Positions 1 to 6,133 are shown, counted from the first letter of the stretch. The stretch is DNA of 11,951 bases from Acidobacteriota bacterium (GCA_003222555.1 QHWL01000326.1:1-11951), one strand, 5' to 3'. A program made the numbers and translations. Notes: generated by a model not told the origin, from the letters alone.

Positions 1-127
1 GGCAGAAACGGTACGTGTGGGCATCGTCGTGCGGGTGCAACTGAAAGTCGTCTTTCACTGGCGACGGGGCCCCACCCTCGTCGCGAACTGACGCCGATGC
101 CTCGCCCGTGTGTCTTCGGCTCGGCAT
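1..127 (-). CDS. Possible 5' end of a divergent gene cut by the window edge
   Basis: An ATG at 127-125 on the minus strand opens a frame of 42 codons that runs off the left edge without a stop. I do not recognise the peptide; it is hydrophilic and contains a His/Asp-rich stretch (LHPHDDAHTYRF). Support is weak: the frame is short, and a plus-strand frame from base 2 to a stop at 89-91 is also open and could be the tail of an upstream gene. The divergent reading is slightly favoured because a minus-strand TATACT hexamer overlaps the def -10 at a suitable distance upstream. Confidence 0.25.
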   Translation of the reverse strand, partial: MPSRRHTGEASASVRDEGGAPSPVKDDFQLHPHDDAHTYRFC

Positions 128-150
128 GGCCGCAGGCGCGTCACGGACCC

Positions 151-158
151 AGTATAAT
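151..158. promoter_or_regulatory. Overlapping -10 hexamers facing both ways (def promoter)
   Basis: The plus strand carries a perfect TATAAT at 153-158, ending 9 nt before the def ATG. The minus strand carries TATACT over 156-151, facing the possible divergent gene. No convincing -35 is seen on either side. A start about 7 nt after TATAAT would fall at or next to the ATG, so the def mRNA is probably leaderless or nearly so. The minus-strand direction is inference only. Confidence 0.55.
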
Positions 159-167
159 TCGGCGGTT

Positions 168-704
168 ATGTCCATCCTGAAGGTCGCGCGCATGGGCCAC
201 CCGGTGCTGCGCACCAAGGCGCTGGCGATTCAGCGGGCTGAAATCAAGAGCCCGGCCATTCAGCGCCTGATCGACGATTTGATCGAGACGATGGTCGAAT
301 ATCACGGCGTCGGCCTGGCGGCGCCGCAGGTCCACGTCGGCCTTCGGGTGTTCGTCGGGGTCCTCGACGCGCGCGAAGGCCCGGGAGAAGACGAGCGCGA
401 GACCGATCCGCTTCCGCTCATCAACCCGGAAATCACGCCGATCGGCGACGACATCGTGGAGGACTGGGAGGGCTGCTTGAGCGTTCCCGACATCCGCGGG
501 CGCGTGCCGCGCGCGCGCGAGATCAAGGTTCGCGCGTTCGACCGGAAGGGAGAGCGCATCGAAATCCGCGCCCACGACTTTCCGGCCCGCGTCATCCAGC
601 ACGAAACCGATCATCTCGACGGCGTTCTCTTTCTCGACCGCATGCGCTCGCTCGAGTCTCTCACGTTTCTCGACGAGTACTCCCGCTACTGGATCAAAGA
701 CTGA
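168..704 (+). CDS. def: Peptide deformylase
   Basis: Removes the N-terminal formyl group from nascent proteins at the ribosome exit, as a metal-dependent cytosolic enzyme. All three family motifs are present in the 178-residue protein: GVGLAAPQ (residues 47-54), EGCLS (101-105) with metal ligand Cys103, and HETDH (145-149) giving the two His ligands and the catalytic Glu146. The length is normal for the family. The ATG at 168 was chosen because conserved sequence (ILKVARMGHPVLR) begins directly after it; an upstream start at 108 would add 20 unconserved residues and would precede the TATAAT at 153-158. There is no Shine-Dalgarno, consistent with leaderless translation. The methionyl-tRNA formyltransferase gene that often sits beside def is not found downstream; the next gene, thyX, is convergent. 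Confidence 0.95.
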   Translation: MSILKVARMGHPVLRTKALAIQRAEIKSPAIQRLIDDLIETMVEYHGVGLAAPQVHVGLRVFVGVLDAREGPGEDERETDPLPLINPEITPIGDDIVEDWEGCLSVPDIRGRVPRAREIKVRAFDRKGERIEIRAHDFPARVIQHETDHLDGVLFLDRMRSLESLTFLDEYSRYWIKD

Positions 705-705
705 T

Positions 706-750
706 GCCGCATAACATCTGCGGCGGACAGATCATGAACTGACAGGTTCA
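706..750 (+). terminator. Two small hairpins after def, possible weak terminator
   Basis: Just after the def stop, GCCGCA (706-711) can pair with TGCGGC (719-724) across a 7-nt loop, and TGAAC (735-739) with GTTCA (746-750) across a 6-nt loop. Neither is followed by a T-run on the plus strand, so a classical intrinsic terminator is not supported. They lie between convergent genes, where termination is expected. Confidence 0.25.
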
Positions 751-753
751 CGT

Positions 754-827
754 TCAACGCAGAGACCGCGGAGTCCGTAGAGAAGAAATGCTTAAGGATT
801 TCTCGGCGTGCTCTGCGAGCTCGGCGT
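754..827. repeat. Imperfect inverted repeat, GCAGAG/CCGAGAA type (copy 1)
   Basis: The left arm is built on AACGCAGAGACCGCGGAG; the right arm, read in reverse complement, begins GAACGCCGAGCTCGCAGAG. Arms of about 30 nt meet around 790-800. The right arm ends against the thyX stop codon at 830-828. The central part (AGAAGAAA, then a CTTAAG-like or CTAAG stretch, then TCTCGGCGTGCTCTGCG) is shared with the element at 6000-6079, so both belong to one dispersed family. It may also serve as a bidirectional termination structure between the convergent def and thyX. Confidence 0.75.
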
Positions 828-2459
828 TCAAACGTCGTATTTGTCCGCCTCTAAGGATTTCCGGCTCTTCTTCTCAATTGCCCGCTCCGACTGCAGGCGC
901 TCCAATTCCACTTCGGAGTGATCGGCAAACTGCATCGCAAGGGCGATCGCGCGATGGCCCGCCACCTCGGCGATCGCGCGGTGCATCATCTGGCAGACGC
1001 GCCGGTACGCCGGATGGCCCTGAGGCGCCGTCCGCAACTCGATGATGTGCATCGCCTCCCGCGCGTTCATCTCCATATAGAACCGCACTCGGTAGGCCAT
1101 GACGACGGCGTACGGGGCGACCTCGCCCATGCCGGCCGCCACAATCTTTTCGTAGAGATCCGCCGAGCGGTCCATCACTTCGCGCCAGTCGCCGAGCGCG
1201 CCGGCTTCCTCAATGGCTGCCGGCTCCGTGGAGCCGTGCCGCGTGCTGAGCGGCTGCCATTCGAGCGTGAGCAGTCGGTGGCGCTGGAGATCGCGGAACG
1301 CGCCGTAGTCGGCGAGCACGTCGAAACGATAACCGGTCCGCTCGAAGGCGCGGCCGGGCTTGTGCCGACGGTTGACGCGAGCTCCCACGTAAGCGCGGAG
1401 CAGCGCCGCGCGATCGTCGACGGAAAGGCGTCGAGCGATCGTCGTCAATTGGTCGTCGGGAAGATCCGAGGCGGAATACAGGGCCGCGGCGACGACTTTC
1501 GTTTCGCCGTCGGGATCGAAGTCGGTCAGTGTGACTTCGGGCCTCGGCTCGGCCTCGACGTCGGCGACCACTGTCTGTGTCAGGCTGTTGAACGCGCGCC
1601 GGGTCTCCGCGAGATACTCGACCCATCGGCCGCCGCGGTTTGGCTGATCGATCCGCGTAAGGAACGCCGGAATGACCTGCCGCAGCTCGGCGAGCATCAA
1701 GTGGGCGTGGCCGCGCACTTCTTCGAGCGGGTGCGCGAACATGCGCAGGAGCAGCGCTTCGAACGCCTGGCCCGTCCCGAACAGGCCGACATTCGAGGTC
1801 GTGGCCGCCGGCAGGAGGCCGCGGAGAGTGTCGAGCGCCTTGGCGCGAATGACCGAGCGATACACGGCGTCTGAGTCTTCCGGCGCTTTGGGGTGCTTCG
1901 CGCGGAAGTAGGCCTCCATTGCGGGGATCCACCGCGCGTAGGTACTGAAGGCGCGGTCGAGGGTGCCGACGAAGGCTTCCCGGAGCGTCGAACGCTCCAA
2001 TTCCGCTGGCACGTGATATTTCCAGCGGTCGTTCGGGCGGTCGGTGTACGGCACGTACCGCGTCGACTGCTCGAGGTAGGCCATCAGCCGCCCCCATTCG
2101 AGCACTTTGGTGAGCACGTTGGAAACGCCCTCGCACGCCAGGTGCGCGCCGCCGAGTTGTGCGACCGAGTCGTCGCCGTACTCGTTCAGCACGCGCGCGT
2201 ACAGCTTCTCGGCGCGGGCCGTCCCGACAGGCGCGCCTGCAACAGACGACCCCTCTTGCACCTCACCGATAAACTCGTCGAGAAACAGCCGGCGCACCGA
2301 TTTCGCGGAGCGTGAGTACCGCGCGAACAGCGCGCCTTTGACGGTCTCGGGGAGATTGGTCAGCGCGAAGACGGGCCGATCGGTGTTGGTGAAGTAGGGC
2401 CCGAGCGCGCGCGTTTCATCAGGCGTAAAGGTGTCGGGCGTCGTGATGGGCCCAGGCAT
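828..2459 (-). CDS. thyX: Flavin-dependent thymidylate synthase, long two-module form
   Basis: ThyX methylates dUMP to dTMP using FAD, NADPH and methylene-tetrahydrofolate. Classical ThyX has about 220-250 residues; this protein has 543 and looks like two ThyX modules in tandem. In module 1 the RHRX7S position reads WGR at 122-124, but EQSTRY follows, with Ser132 and Arg134 kept; its downstream motif (LPAATTSNVG, from about 216) lacks the usual Asn-Arg. Module 2 keeps RHR at 393-395, has a two-residue insertion before Ser405/Arg407, and carries a near-canonical NAREAMHIIELRT (465-477). Each module thus looks incomplete in a different way. Long ThyX-like proteins are, to my knowledge, a known subgroup, so activity is plausible but unproven. 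A TTG at 2513 would extend the frame by 18 residues; the ATG at 2459 is preferred, with GAAAGG about 12 nt upstream and a -10-like TAGAAT further up. The gene is divergent from the selenoprotein and convergent with def. Confidence 0.88.
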   Translation of the reverse strand: MPGPITTPDTFTPDETRALGPYFTNTDRPVFALTNLPETVKGALFARYSRSAKSVRRLFLDEFIGEVQEGSSVAGAPVGTARAEKLYARVLNEYGDDSVAQLGGAHLACEGVSNVLTKVLEWGRLMAYLEQSTRYVPYTDRPNDRWKYHVPAELERSTLREAFVGTLDRAFSTYARWIPAMEAYFRAKHPKAPEDSDAVYRSVIRAKALDTLRGLLPAATTSNVGLFGTGQAFEALLLRMFAHPLEEVRGHAHLMLAELRQVIPAFLTRIDQPNRGGRWVEYLAETRRAFNSLTQTVVADVEAEPRPEVTLTDFDPDGETKVVAAALYSASDLPDDQLTTIARRLSVDDRAALLRAYVGARVNRRHKPGRAFERTGYRFDVLADYGAFRDLQRHRLLTLEWQPLSTRHGSTEPAAIEEAGALGDWREVMDRSADLYEKIVAAGMGEVAPYAVVMAYRVRFYMEMNAREAMHIIELRTAPQGHPAYRRVCQMMHRAIAEVAGHRAIALAMQFADHSEVELERLQSERAIEKKSRKSLEADKYDV

Positions 2460-2516
2460 GTGCGGGGCGACCCTTTCAAAAGTTCGGAGGGCAGACCTTG
2501 TCGGGTCCGCCAAACT

Positions 2517-2522
2517 ATTCTA
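2517..2522 (-). promoter_or_regulatory. Putative -10 hexamer for thyX
   Basis: TAGAAT on the minus strand lies about 57 nt upstream of the preferred thyX ATG and only 3 nt from the alternative TTG at 2513. Transcription from it would start inside the first codons of the longer frame, which supports the ATG at 2459. No -35 match is seen. It sits back to back with the selenoprotein -10, eight bases away. Confidence 0.4.
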
Positions 2523-2530
2523 CGCGCGGG

Positions 2531-2536
2531 TACAAT
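2531..2536 (+). promoter_or_regulatory. Putative -10 hexamer for the selenoprotein gene
   Basis: TACAAT ends 6 nt before the ATG at 2543. The predicted start of transcription coincides with the ATG, so the mRNA is probably leaderless. No -35 match or Shine-Dalgarno is evident. Confidence 0.5.
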
Positions 2537-2542
2537 AGAGAG

Positions 2543-2749
2543 ATGGTTTACATCTTCGGCAAGGACACCTGACCGCATACACAAGCCGCCCGTGACGACT
2601 ATCAGCGGCGGCACGTCGCCTTCGAGTACTTCAACGTGAAGAAGACTCCGGCCGATCTCGCGCGGATGCTCGAGTACAGCGCGGGCCGGCGCGCCGTCCC
2701 CGTCATCGTCGAGGACGGGAAGGTCACCATCGGGTTCGGAGGCACCTGA
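2543..2749 (+). CDS. Glutaredoxin-like selenoprotein (UPHT active site, in-frame TGA)
   Basis: Reading the TGA at 2570-2572 as selenocysteine gives a 68-residue protein. It starts MVYIFGKDT, then U10-P-H-T-Q-A-A-R, and ends with VPVIVEDGKVTIGFGGT before a true TGA at 2747-2749. The layout is that of a glutaredoxin-fold redox protein: strand beta-1, an active site of type [U/C]-P-x-T at the start of helix 1, a cis-Pro strand (VPVIV, 52-56) and a glycine-rich end (GFGG). Sec stands where glutaredoxins have the nucleophilic Cys, and the resolving Cys is replaced by Thr13, so a monothiol-type mechanism is expected. I recall an NCBI family of small glutaredoxin-like (seleno)proteins called Uxx-star that this resembles; I cannot check it here. 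Frame-consistent homology-like sequence on both sides of the TGA, no usable start just after it, a SECIS-like hairpin 12 nt downstream and a -10 just before the ATG all argue against a pseudogene. The substrate is unknown. Confidence 0.85.
2585..2612 (+). promoter_or_regulatory. Putative bacterial SECIS hairpin
   Basis: GCCGCC (2585-2590) pairs perfectly with GGCGGC (2607-2612), all six pairs G-C. One further pair is possible with a single bulge: either G2592-C2606, or C2591-G2605. The latter leaves a 13-nt apical loop beginning GU, starting 19 nt after the UGA. Bacterial SECIS elements lie inside the coding region just after the UGA, about 16-37 nt from the apical loop, with a G among the first two loop bases; this one fits. 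It would recruit SelB with Sec-tRNA. No folding energy was computed. Confidence 0.7.
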
Positions 2750-2756
2750 GGGGTGT

Positions 2757-2838
2757 GACGAGGAACGGAGGTCACCGAAAGACGATGATGATCCTGCCGC
2801 GTCCCTCCGTAATGAACTCCGTGTCCTCGGTGGTAGAG
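2757..2838. repeat. Dispersed repeat, GGTCACCGAAAG / TCCGTGTCCTCGGTGGT type (copy A)
   Basis: This 82-nt unit runs from GACGAGG to CGGTGGTAGAG. A second copy with scattered differences lies at 2893-2965. Read on the minus strand it begins CTACCACCGAGGACACGGAG and ends in GGTGACCTCCGT, so the two ends are loosely complementary. Copy A has 8 extra bases (AACGGAGG) near its left end. It fills much of the space between the selenoprotein and the metallo-beta-lactamase gene; no gene is seen here. Confidence 0.8.
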
Positions 2839-2892
2839 CCGTTCTGCAGGCGTACTCCAGAGCGCTATCACGGAGGTCACGGAAAACCGCGC

Positions 2893-2965
2893 GACGAGGT
2901 CACCGAAAGCAAACGATGACCCTGCCGTGTCCTCCCGTATGTACTCCGTGTCTTCGGTGGTAGAG
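2893..2965. repeat. Dispersed repeat, GGTCACCGAAAG type (copy B)
   Basis: Second, 73-nt copy in the same orientation as the unit at 2757-2838, differing by several substitutions and small indels. A partial piece (ATCACGGAGGTCACGG, from 2867) sits between the two. The element ends 29 nt before the downstream ATG, so any promoter for that gene lies in the short remaining gap or within the repeat. Confidence 0.8.
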
Positions 2966-2994
2966 ATTTTCCGGACGATGTGCCGAAGGGTTAG

Positions 2995-3807
2995 ATGCTC
3001 CAGACCGCGTTCAATCCGATTTTGCTCGAAGCGTACAACCCGGGTTCCATGACGGGCCTGGGCAACAACACATACCTCGCCATCGCCTCCAACGGAGACG
3101 CAGTGCTGGTCGACGCCGGTGTCGGCGATCCGCGGCATCTGGCTGCGCTCGCCCGGGCGCTTGGCGATCACCACGCGCGACTCGACCGAGTTCTCGTCAC
3201 GCACGGCCACGCCGACCATGCGTCTGGCGCTGCGGCAATCGCATCGGCCCGGCCCGCGACGTTCGCGAAGCATCCGTGGCCCGAAGAGGACTTCCGCTAC
3301 GCCGTCGACTGGCAGCCTCTCGTCGACGGCGATGTCGTCGCGGTTGGCGACCAACCGCTGACGGTCCTGCACACACCCGGGCACTCGCCCGATCACCTCG
3401 TGTTCTGGCACGAGCCGAGCCGCACGGCGTTTACCGGCGATCTCGTCGTCGAAGGCAGCAGCGTCATGATTAGCTGGAGCCGCGGCGGCAACCTGGCGCA
3501 GTACCTGGCAGCCCTCGAGCGGCTTCGCGCGCTCGAGCCGAAAGTGCTCCTGCCGGCGCACGGCCCGAAAATCACCGATCCGGACCGACTGTTGATCGGA
3601 TATCTCGAGCACCGACGCCTGCGGGAGCGGCAGATCCTCGCCGCTCTGCAGAGGGGTCATGCTACCGTGCAGACGATCGCCGAATCCATCTATGATGGTC
3701 TCGAGCCGGCGCTCATGGCTGCGGCGCGCGAAACCGTGCGTGCGCATCTCGAGAAGTTGAAGGCCGAGGGGCGGGCGGTCGACGAACACGGCCGATGGCG
3801 AATGTGA
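2995..3807 (+). CDS. Metallo-beta-lactamase-fold hydrolase, LACTB2-like, with C-terminal winged helix
   Basis: A cytosolic di-metal hydrolase of 270 residues. The MBL motifs appear in order: THGHADH (69-75), HTPGH with ligand His130, TGD with bridging Asp149, and PAHG with His189. The segment from about 203 to the C-terminus is helical and charged, matching the winged-helix domain that follows the MBL fold in LACTB2-type proteins. Eukaryotic LACTB2 is an endoribonuclease; bacterial relatives are mostly uncharacterised, so the substrate (RNA, thioester or other) cannot be fixed from sequence. The start at 2995 has GAAGGG ending 4 nt upstream, a rather close Shine-Dalgarno. The last 13 nt overlap the start of the next gene, so translational coupling is likely and the two products may be co-regulated. 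Confidence 0.88.
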   Translation: MLQTAFNPILLEAYNPGSMTGLGNNTYLAIASNGDAVLVDAGVGDPRHLAALARALGDHHARLDRVLVTHGHADHASGAAAIASARPATFAKHPWPEEDFRYAVDWQPLVDGDVVAVGDQPLTVLHTPGHSPDHLVFWHEPSRTAFTGDLVVEGSSVMISWSRGGNLAQYLAALERLRALEPKVLLPAHGPKITDPDRLLIGYLEHRRLRERQILAALQRGHATVQTIAESIYDGLEPALMAAARETVRAHLEKLKAEGRAVDEHGRWRM

Positions 3808-4589
3808 CGGCGGTTCTCATCTGCGCGGCGCTGGCCGTTCTGCTCGTCTTGCGCGAAATGTCCGCCCGGCGCGCGATGGCGCGCCTCAGGAACGAGCTCG
3901 CCGTGGCGCAGGCGCACGTGAGCGACCGCGATCAGATCGCAAACGTCGGTCATCTCCTTTCCGGGCTCGCCCAGGAGCTCAAGAGCCCGTTGCAAGGCGT
4001 CATCGGCAACACCGAGGTGATGCTCGCCTCCTCGGATCCGGGCCACTCCTCCGCAGCGGAGCTCAACGAGATCCGCGACAACGCCGCGCGCGCCGCAGGT
4101 ATCGTGCGCAACCTGCTCGCGTTCACCGAGACGAGCTCGCTCACCAGACGCTGGTACGACATCAACGACATCGTCCTGCGCGCGGTCGACCGCTGCCGCA
4201 CTGAGCTCCAGACGGCCGGGGTGCGCGTTCAGCTCGTGCGCGCCGATCGGCTGCCGCTGATCTGGGTCGACGGACGTCAGATCGAGAAGGTCATCGCGAC
4301 ACTGCTCACGCTGCCCGTGTCGATGACGCCTTCCGGTGGCGGGTCACCTGAGTCCGCTGTGATGATCGAAACCCGACGCGGCCCCGGCCCCGACGATCCG
4401 CTCGTGATCGAGATCGACGATCGAATTGCTGACGATGGCGGCGACGACGCGTCGTGGTCGGGCGGTCTTTCCGCCTGCCGCAGCATCATCGAAGCACACG
4501 CCGGGTCGCTCGAAGTGAACAGCCGCGACGATGCCGGCTTTCGTTTTCATGTGGAGTTGCCGGTGGCCGCCGGTGTTGAAACCGCGTAG
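3795..4589 (+). CDS. Histidine-kinase-like protein lacking the phospho-acceptor His
   Basis: 264 residues: one N-terminal membrane segment (about 4-19), a short coiled linker, a HisKA-like dimerisation helix pair (about 47-112), and a degenerate HATPase-like region (about 155-257). The H-box reads GLAQELKSPLQ where active kinases have LAHE-x-x-xPL; Gln60 (CAG at 3972-3974) replaces the His, one base from CAC or CAT. The N-box is also lost (TLLTLP instead of NLLxNA), and no clear DxGxG G1 box is found around IEIDDRIADDGG. A G2/F-like end (GGLSACRSIIEAHAG) persists. I infer a pseudokinase that may still dimerise or scaffold; autophosphorylation is not expected. The start overlaps the preceding gene by 13 nt, and the stop is 23 nt before the M20 peptidase ATG, so the three genes look like one operon. 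No response regulator is in the window. Confidence 0.75.
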   Translation: MANVTAVLICAALAVLLVLREMSARRAMARLRNELAVAQAHVSDRDQIANVGHLLSGLAQELKSPLQGVIGNTEVMLASSDPGHSSAAELNEIRDNAARAAGIVRNLLAFTETSSLTRRWYDINDIVLRAVDRCRTELQTAGVRVQLVRADRLPLIWVDGRQIEKVIATLLTLPVSMTPSGGGSPESAVMIETRRGPGPDDPLVIEIDDRIADDGGDDASWSGGLSACRSIIEAHAGSLEVNSRDDAGFRFHVELPVAAGVETA

Positions 4590-4596
4590 GCGCGCC

Positions 4597-4601
4597 AGGA
4601 G
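4597..4601 (+). promoter_or_regulatory. Ribosome binding site deciding the M20 peptidase start
   Basis: AGGAG ends 11 nt before the ATG at 4613. The alternative GTG at 4601-4603 overlaps this motif and would have no site of its own, so the ATG is preferred. Confidence 0.55.
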
Positions 4602-4612
4602 TGATCACCGAC

Positions 4613-5992
4613 ATGGAGAAGATCATCGATTTCATCAATGTGAACCGCGAGAAGTACCTCGATGAGCTGAAGGCGCTGCTTGCCATCCCCAGCATCAGCG
4701 CGCTGCCCGAGCACGCTGGCGATGTGAAGCGCTGCGCCGAGTGGTGCGCCGACGAAATGCGCCGCATCGGCCTGCAGAACGTCCGGCTCATCGCGACGCC
4801 CGGCAATCCCGTGGTCTACGGCGACTGGCTCGGCGCGCCGGGCGCGCCGACCAGTCTTTTTTACGGCCACTACGATGTGCAGCCGGTCGACCCCCTCAAT
4901 TTGTGGGAATCGCCCCCGTTTGAGGCGACCATCCGGGACGGCGAGATCTACGCGCGCGGCTCGGCGGACGACAAGGGACAGGTGTTCATGCACTTCAAGG
5001 CGGTCGAAGCGCATTTGAAGCAGAACGGCCGTCTGCCGGTGAACATGAAGTTCATCCTCGAAGGCGAGGAAGAAGTCGGGAGCGTGAACCTCGACGACTT
5101 CGTGCACGCGCACAAAGGCGATCTCCACGCCGATGTCGTCGTCATCTCCGATTCGGGAATGTTCGCTCGAGGCGTTCCCTCGATGTGCTATGGCCTTCGC
5201 GGGCTCGTCTACTTCCAGCTCGACCTCCGCGGGAGCAGCACCGACCTGCACTCGGGATCGTTTGGCGGCGCGGTTGCCAACCCGGCGTTCGTGTTGGCGC
5301 AGATCATCGCGCAGATGAAGGACCGTGGGGGCCGCGTCAAGATCCCCGGGTTCTACGACGATGTGAGGCCGCTGGAAGAGTGGGAGCGGCGGGCCTGGAG
5401 TCAGCTGCCGTTCAACGAAAAACAGTACAAAAAGAATTTCGGGATTCCGAAGCTGTTCGGCGAAACCGGCTACACGACGCTCGAGCGCACGTGGGCGCGG
5501 CCGACATTTGAAGTCAACGGGCTATTGTCGGGTTTTACCGGCGAGGGCGCGAAAACCGTGCTGCCGGCGGTCTCGATGGCCAAGATCAGCATGCGGCTCG
5601 TGCCAAATCAGGACCCCGACAAGATCGCGGCGCTCTTCGAAGCGTACGTGCGAAAGATCGCGCCGAAGACGGTCGAGTTGAAGATTACGCGCATGCACGG
5701 CGGTAAGCCCTGGATGACGTCGTTCGACAACCCGTTCGTGCAGGCGGCGGGGCGCGCCATCGAAAGAGGTTTCGGGCGCCCCCCTGTCTTCACGCGTGAG
5801 GGCGGATCGATTCCGGTCGTCTCGACATTCCAGGAGGAGCTCGGGGTGCCGTCGGTGCTCTTCGGCGTGGGCCTGCCCGACGAGAACGCGCACGCGCCGA
5901 ACGAGAAGCTCGACGTGTCGAACTTCCACAACGGCATCATCGCCTCGGCGTATCTCTACGACGAGATGGCGCACATCGCCGTGCCCGCTTGA
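4613..5992 (+). CDS. M20 family dipeptidase (CNDP/Dug1-like)
   Basis: A di-zinc cytosolic peptidase of 459 residues that hydrolyses dipeptides or related small peptides. Ligands and catalytic residues are in the expected order: HYD (86-88; metal His86 and Asp88), SADDKG with bridging Asp119, EGEEEVGS with catalytic Glu153 and metal Glu154, SDSG with metal Asp180, and HAPNEKL with metal His427. The inserted dimerisation domain lies between about 200 and 390. The length fits the CNDP/Dug1 branch (about 450-480). No signal peptide is present. It is the third gene of the probable operon after the metallo-beta-lactamase and kinase-like genes; the substrate cannot be told from sequence. A 12-nt longer form from GTG 4601 is possible. 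Confidence 0.93.
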   Translation: MEKIIDFINVNREKYLDELKALLAIPSISALPEHAGDVKRCAEWCADEMRRIGLQNVRLIATPGNPVVYGDWLGAPGAPTSLFYGHYDVQPVDPLNLWESPPFEATIRDGEIYARGSADDKGQVFMHFKAVEAHLKQNGRLPVNMKFILEGEEEVGSVNLDDFVHAHKGDLHADVVVISDSGMFARGVPSMCYGLRGLVYFQLDLRGSSTDLHSGSFGGAVANPAFVLAQIIAQMKDRGGRVKIPGFYDDVRPLEEWERRAWSQLPFNEKQYKKNFGIPKLFGETGYTTLERTWARPTFEVNGLLSGFTGEGAKTVLPAVSMAKISMRLVPNQDPDKIAALFEAYVRKIAPKTVELKITRMHGGKPWMTSFDNPFVQAAGRAIERGFGRPPVFTREGGSIPVVSTFQEELGVPSVLFGVGLPDENAHAPNEKLDVSNFHNGIIASAYLYDEMAHIAVPA

Positions 5993-5999
5993 AAAAACG

Positions 6000-6079
6000 T
6001 CTACCGCCGAGACCGCCGAGACCGCCGAGAAGAAAACGCTAAGAACTCTCGGCGTGCTCTGCGTGCTCTGCGGTAAAAC
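6000..6079. repeat. Imperfect inverted repeat, CCGCCGAGA type (copy 2)
   Basis: The left arm holds three tandem ACCGCCGAG units; the right arm, in reverse complement, reads ACCGCAGAGCACGCAGAGC and then ACGCCGAGAG, pairing imperfectly over about 33 nt with a centre near 6040. It starts 8 nt after the M20 peptidase stop. It belongs to the same family as the element at 754-827, sharing the TCTCGGCGTGCTCTGCG block. Confidence 0.8.
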
Positions 6080-6120
6080 GGCTCATTTTCACAGGCTCTT
6101 CAGGCCCGCGAACGCGCGGC

Positions 6121-6125
6121 AGGAG
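6121..6125 (+). promoter_or_regulatory. Ribosome binding site deciding the GTG start at 6134
   Basis: AGGAG lies 8 nt upstream of the GTG at 6134, an optimal spacing, and is the main support for a non-ATG start of the endonuclease III-like gene. Confidence 0.65.
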
Positions 6126-6133
6126 CTGATAGA

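Noticed and set aside
918..1874. A 318-codon plus-strand frame inside thyX
   Set aside because: Opposite a gene with clear ThyX motifs; no domain or ribosome site. Shadow frame.
2457..2513. TTG start at 2513 for thyX
   Set aside because: A -10-like hexamer ends 3 nt before it, so transcription would begin within the frame; the ATG at 2459 has a plausible Shine-Dalgarno.
2543..2572. Reading the TGA at 2570 as a true stop, leaving a pseudogene or no gene
   Set aside because: In-frame redox-protein sequence continues to a natural end, the TGA replaces exactly the nucleophilic Cys, and a SECIS-like hairpin follows.
2602..3789. A 395-codon open frame on the minus strand opposite the metallo-beta-lactamase gene
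   Set aside because: Its translation crosses the repeat copies and has no recognisable domain; the plus-strand gene has complete MBL motifs. It is a high-GC antisense shadow.
3795..4589. Annotating the kinase-like gene as an active two-component sensor
   Set aside because: The phospho-acceptor His is Gln, and the ATP-binding boxes are degraded.
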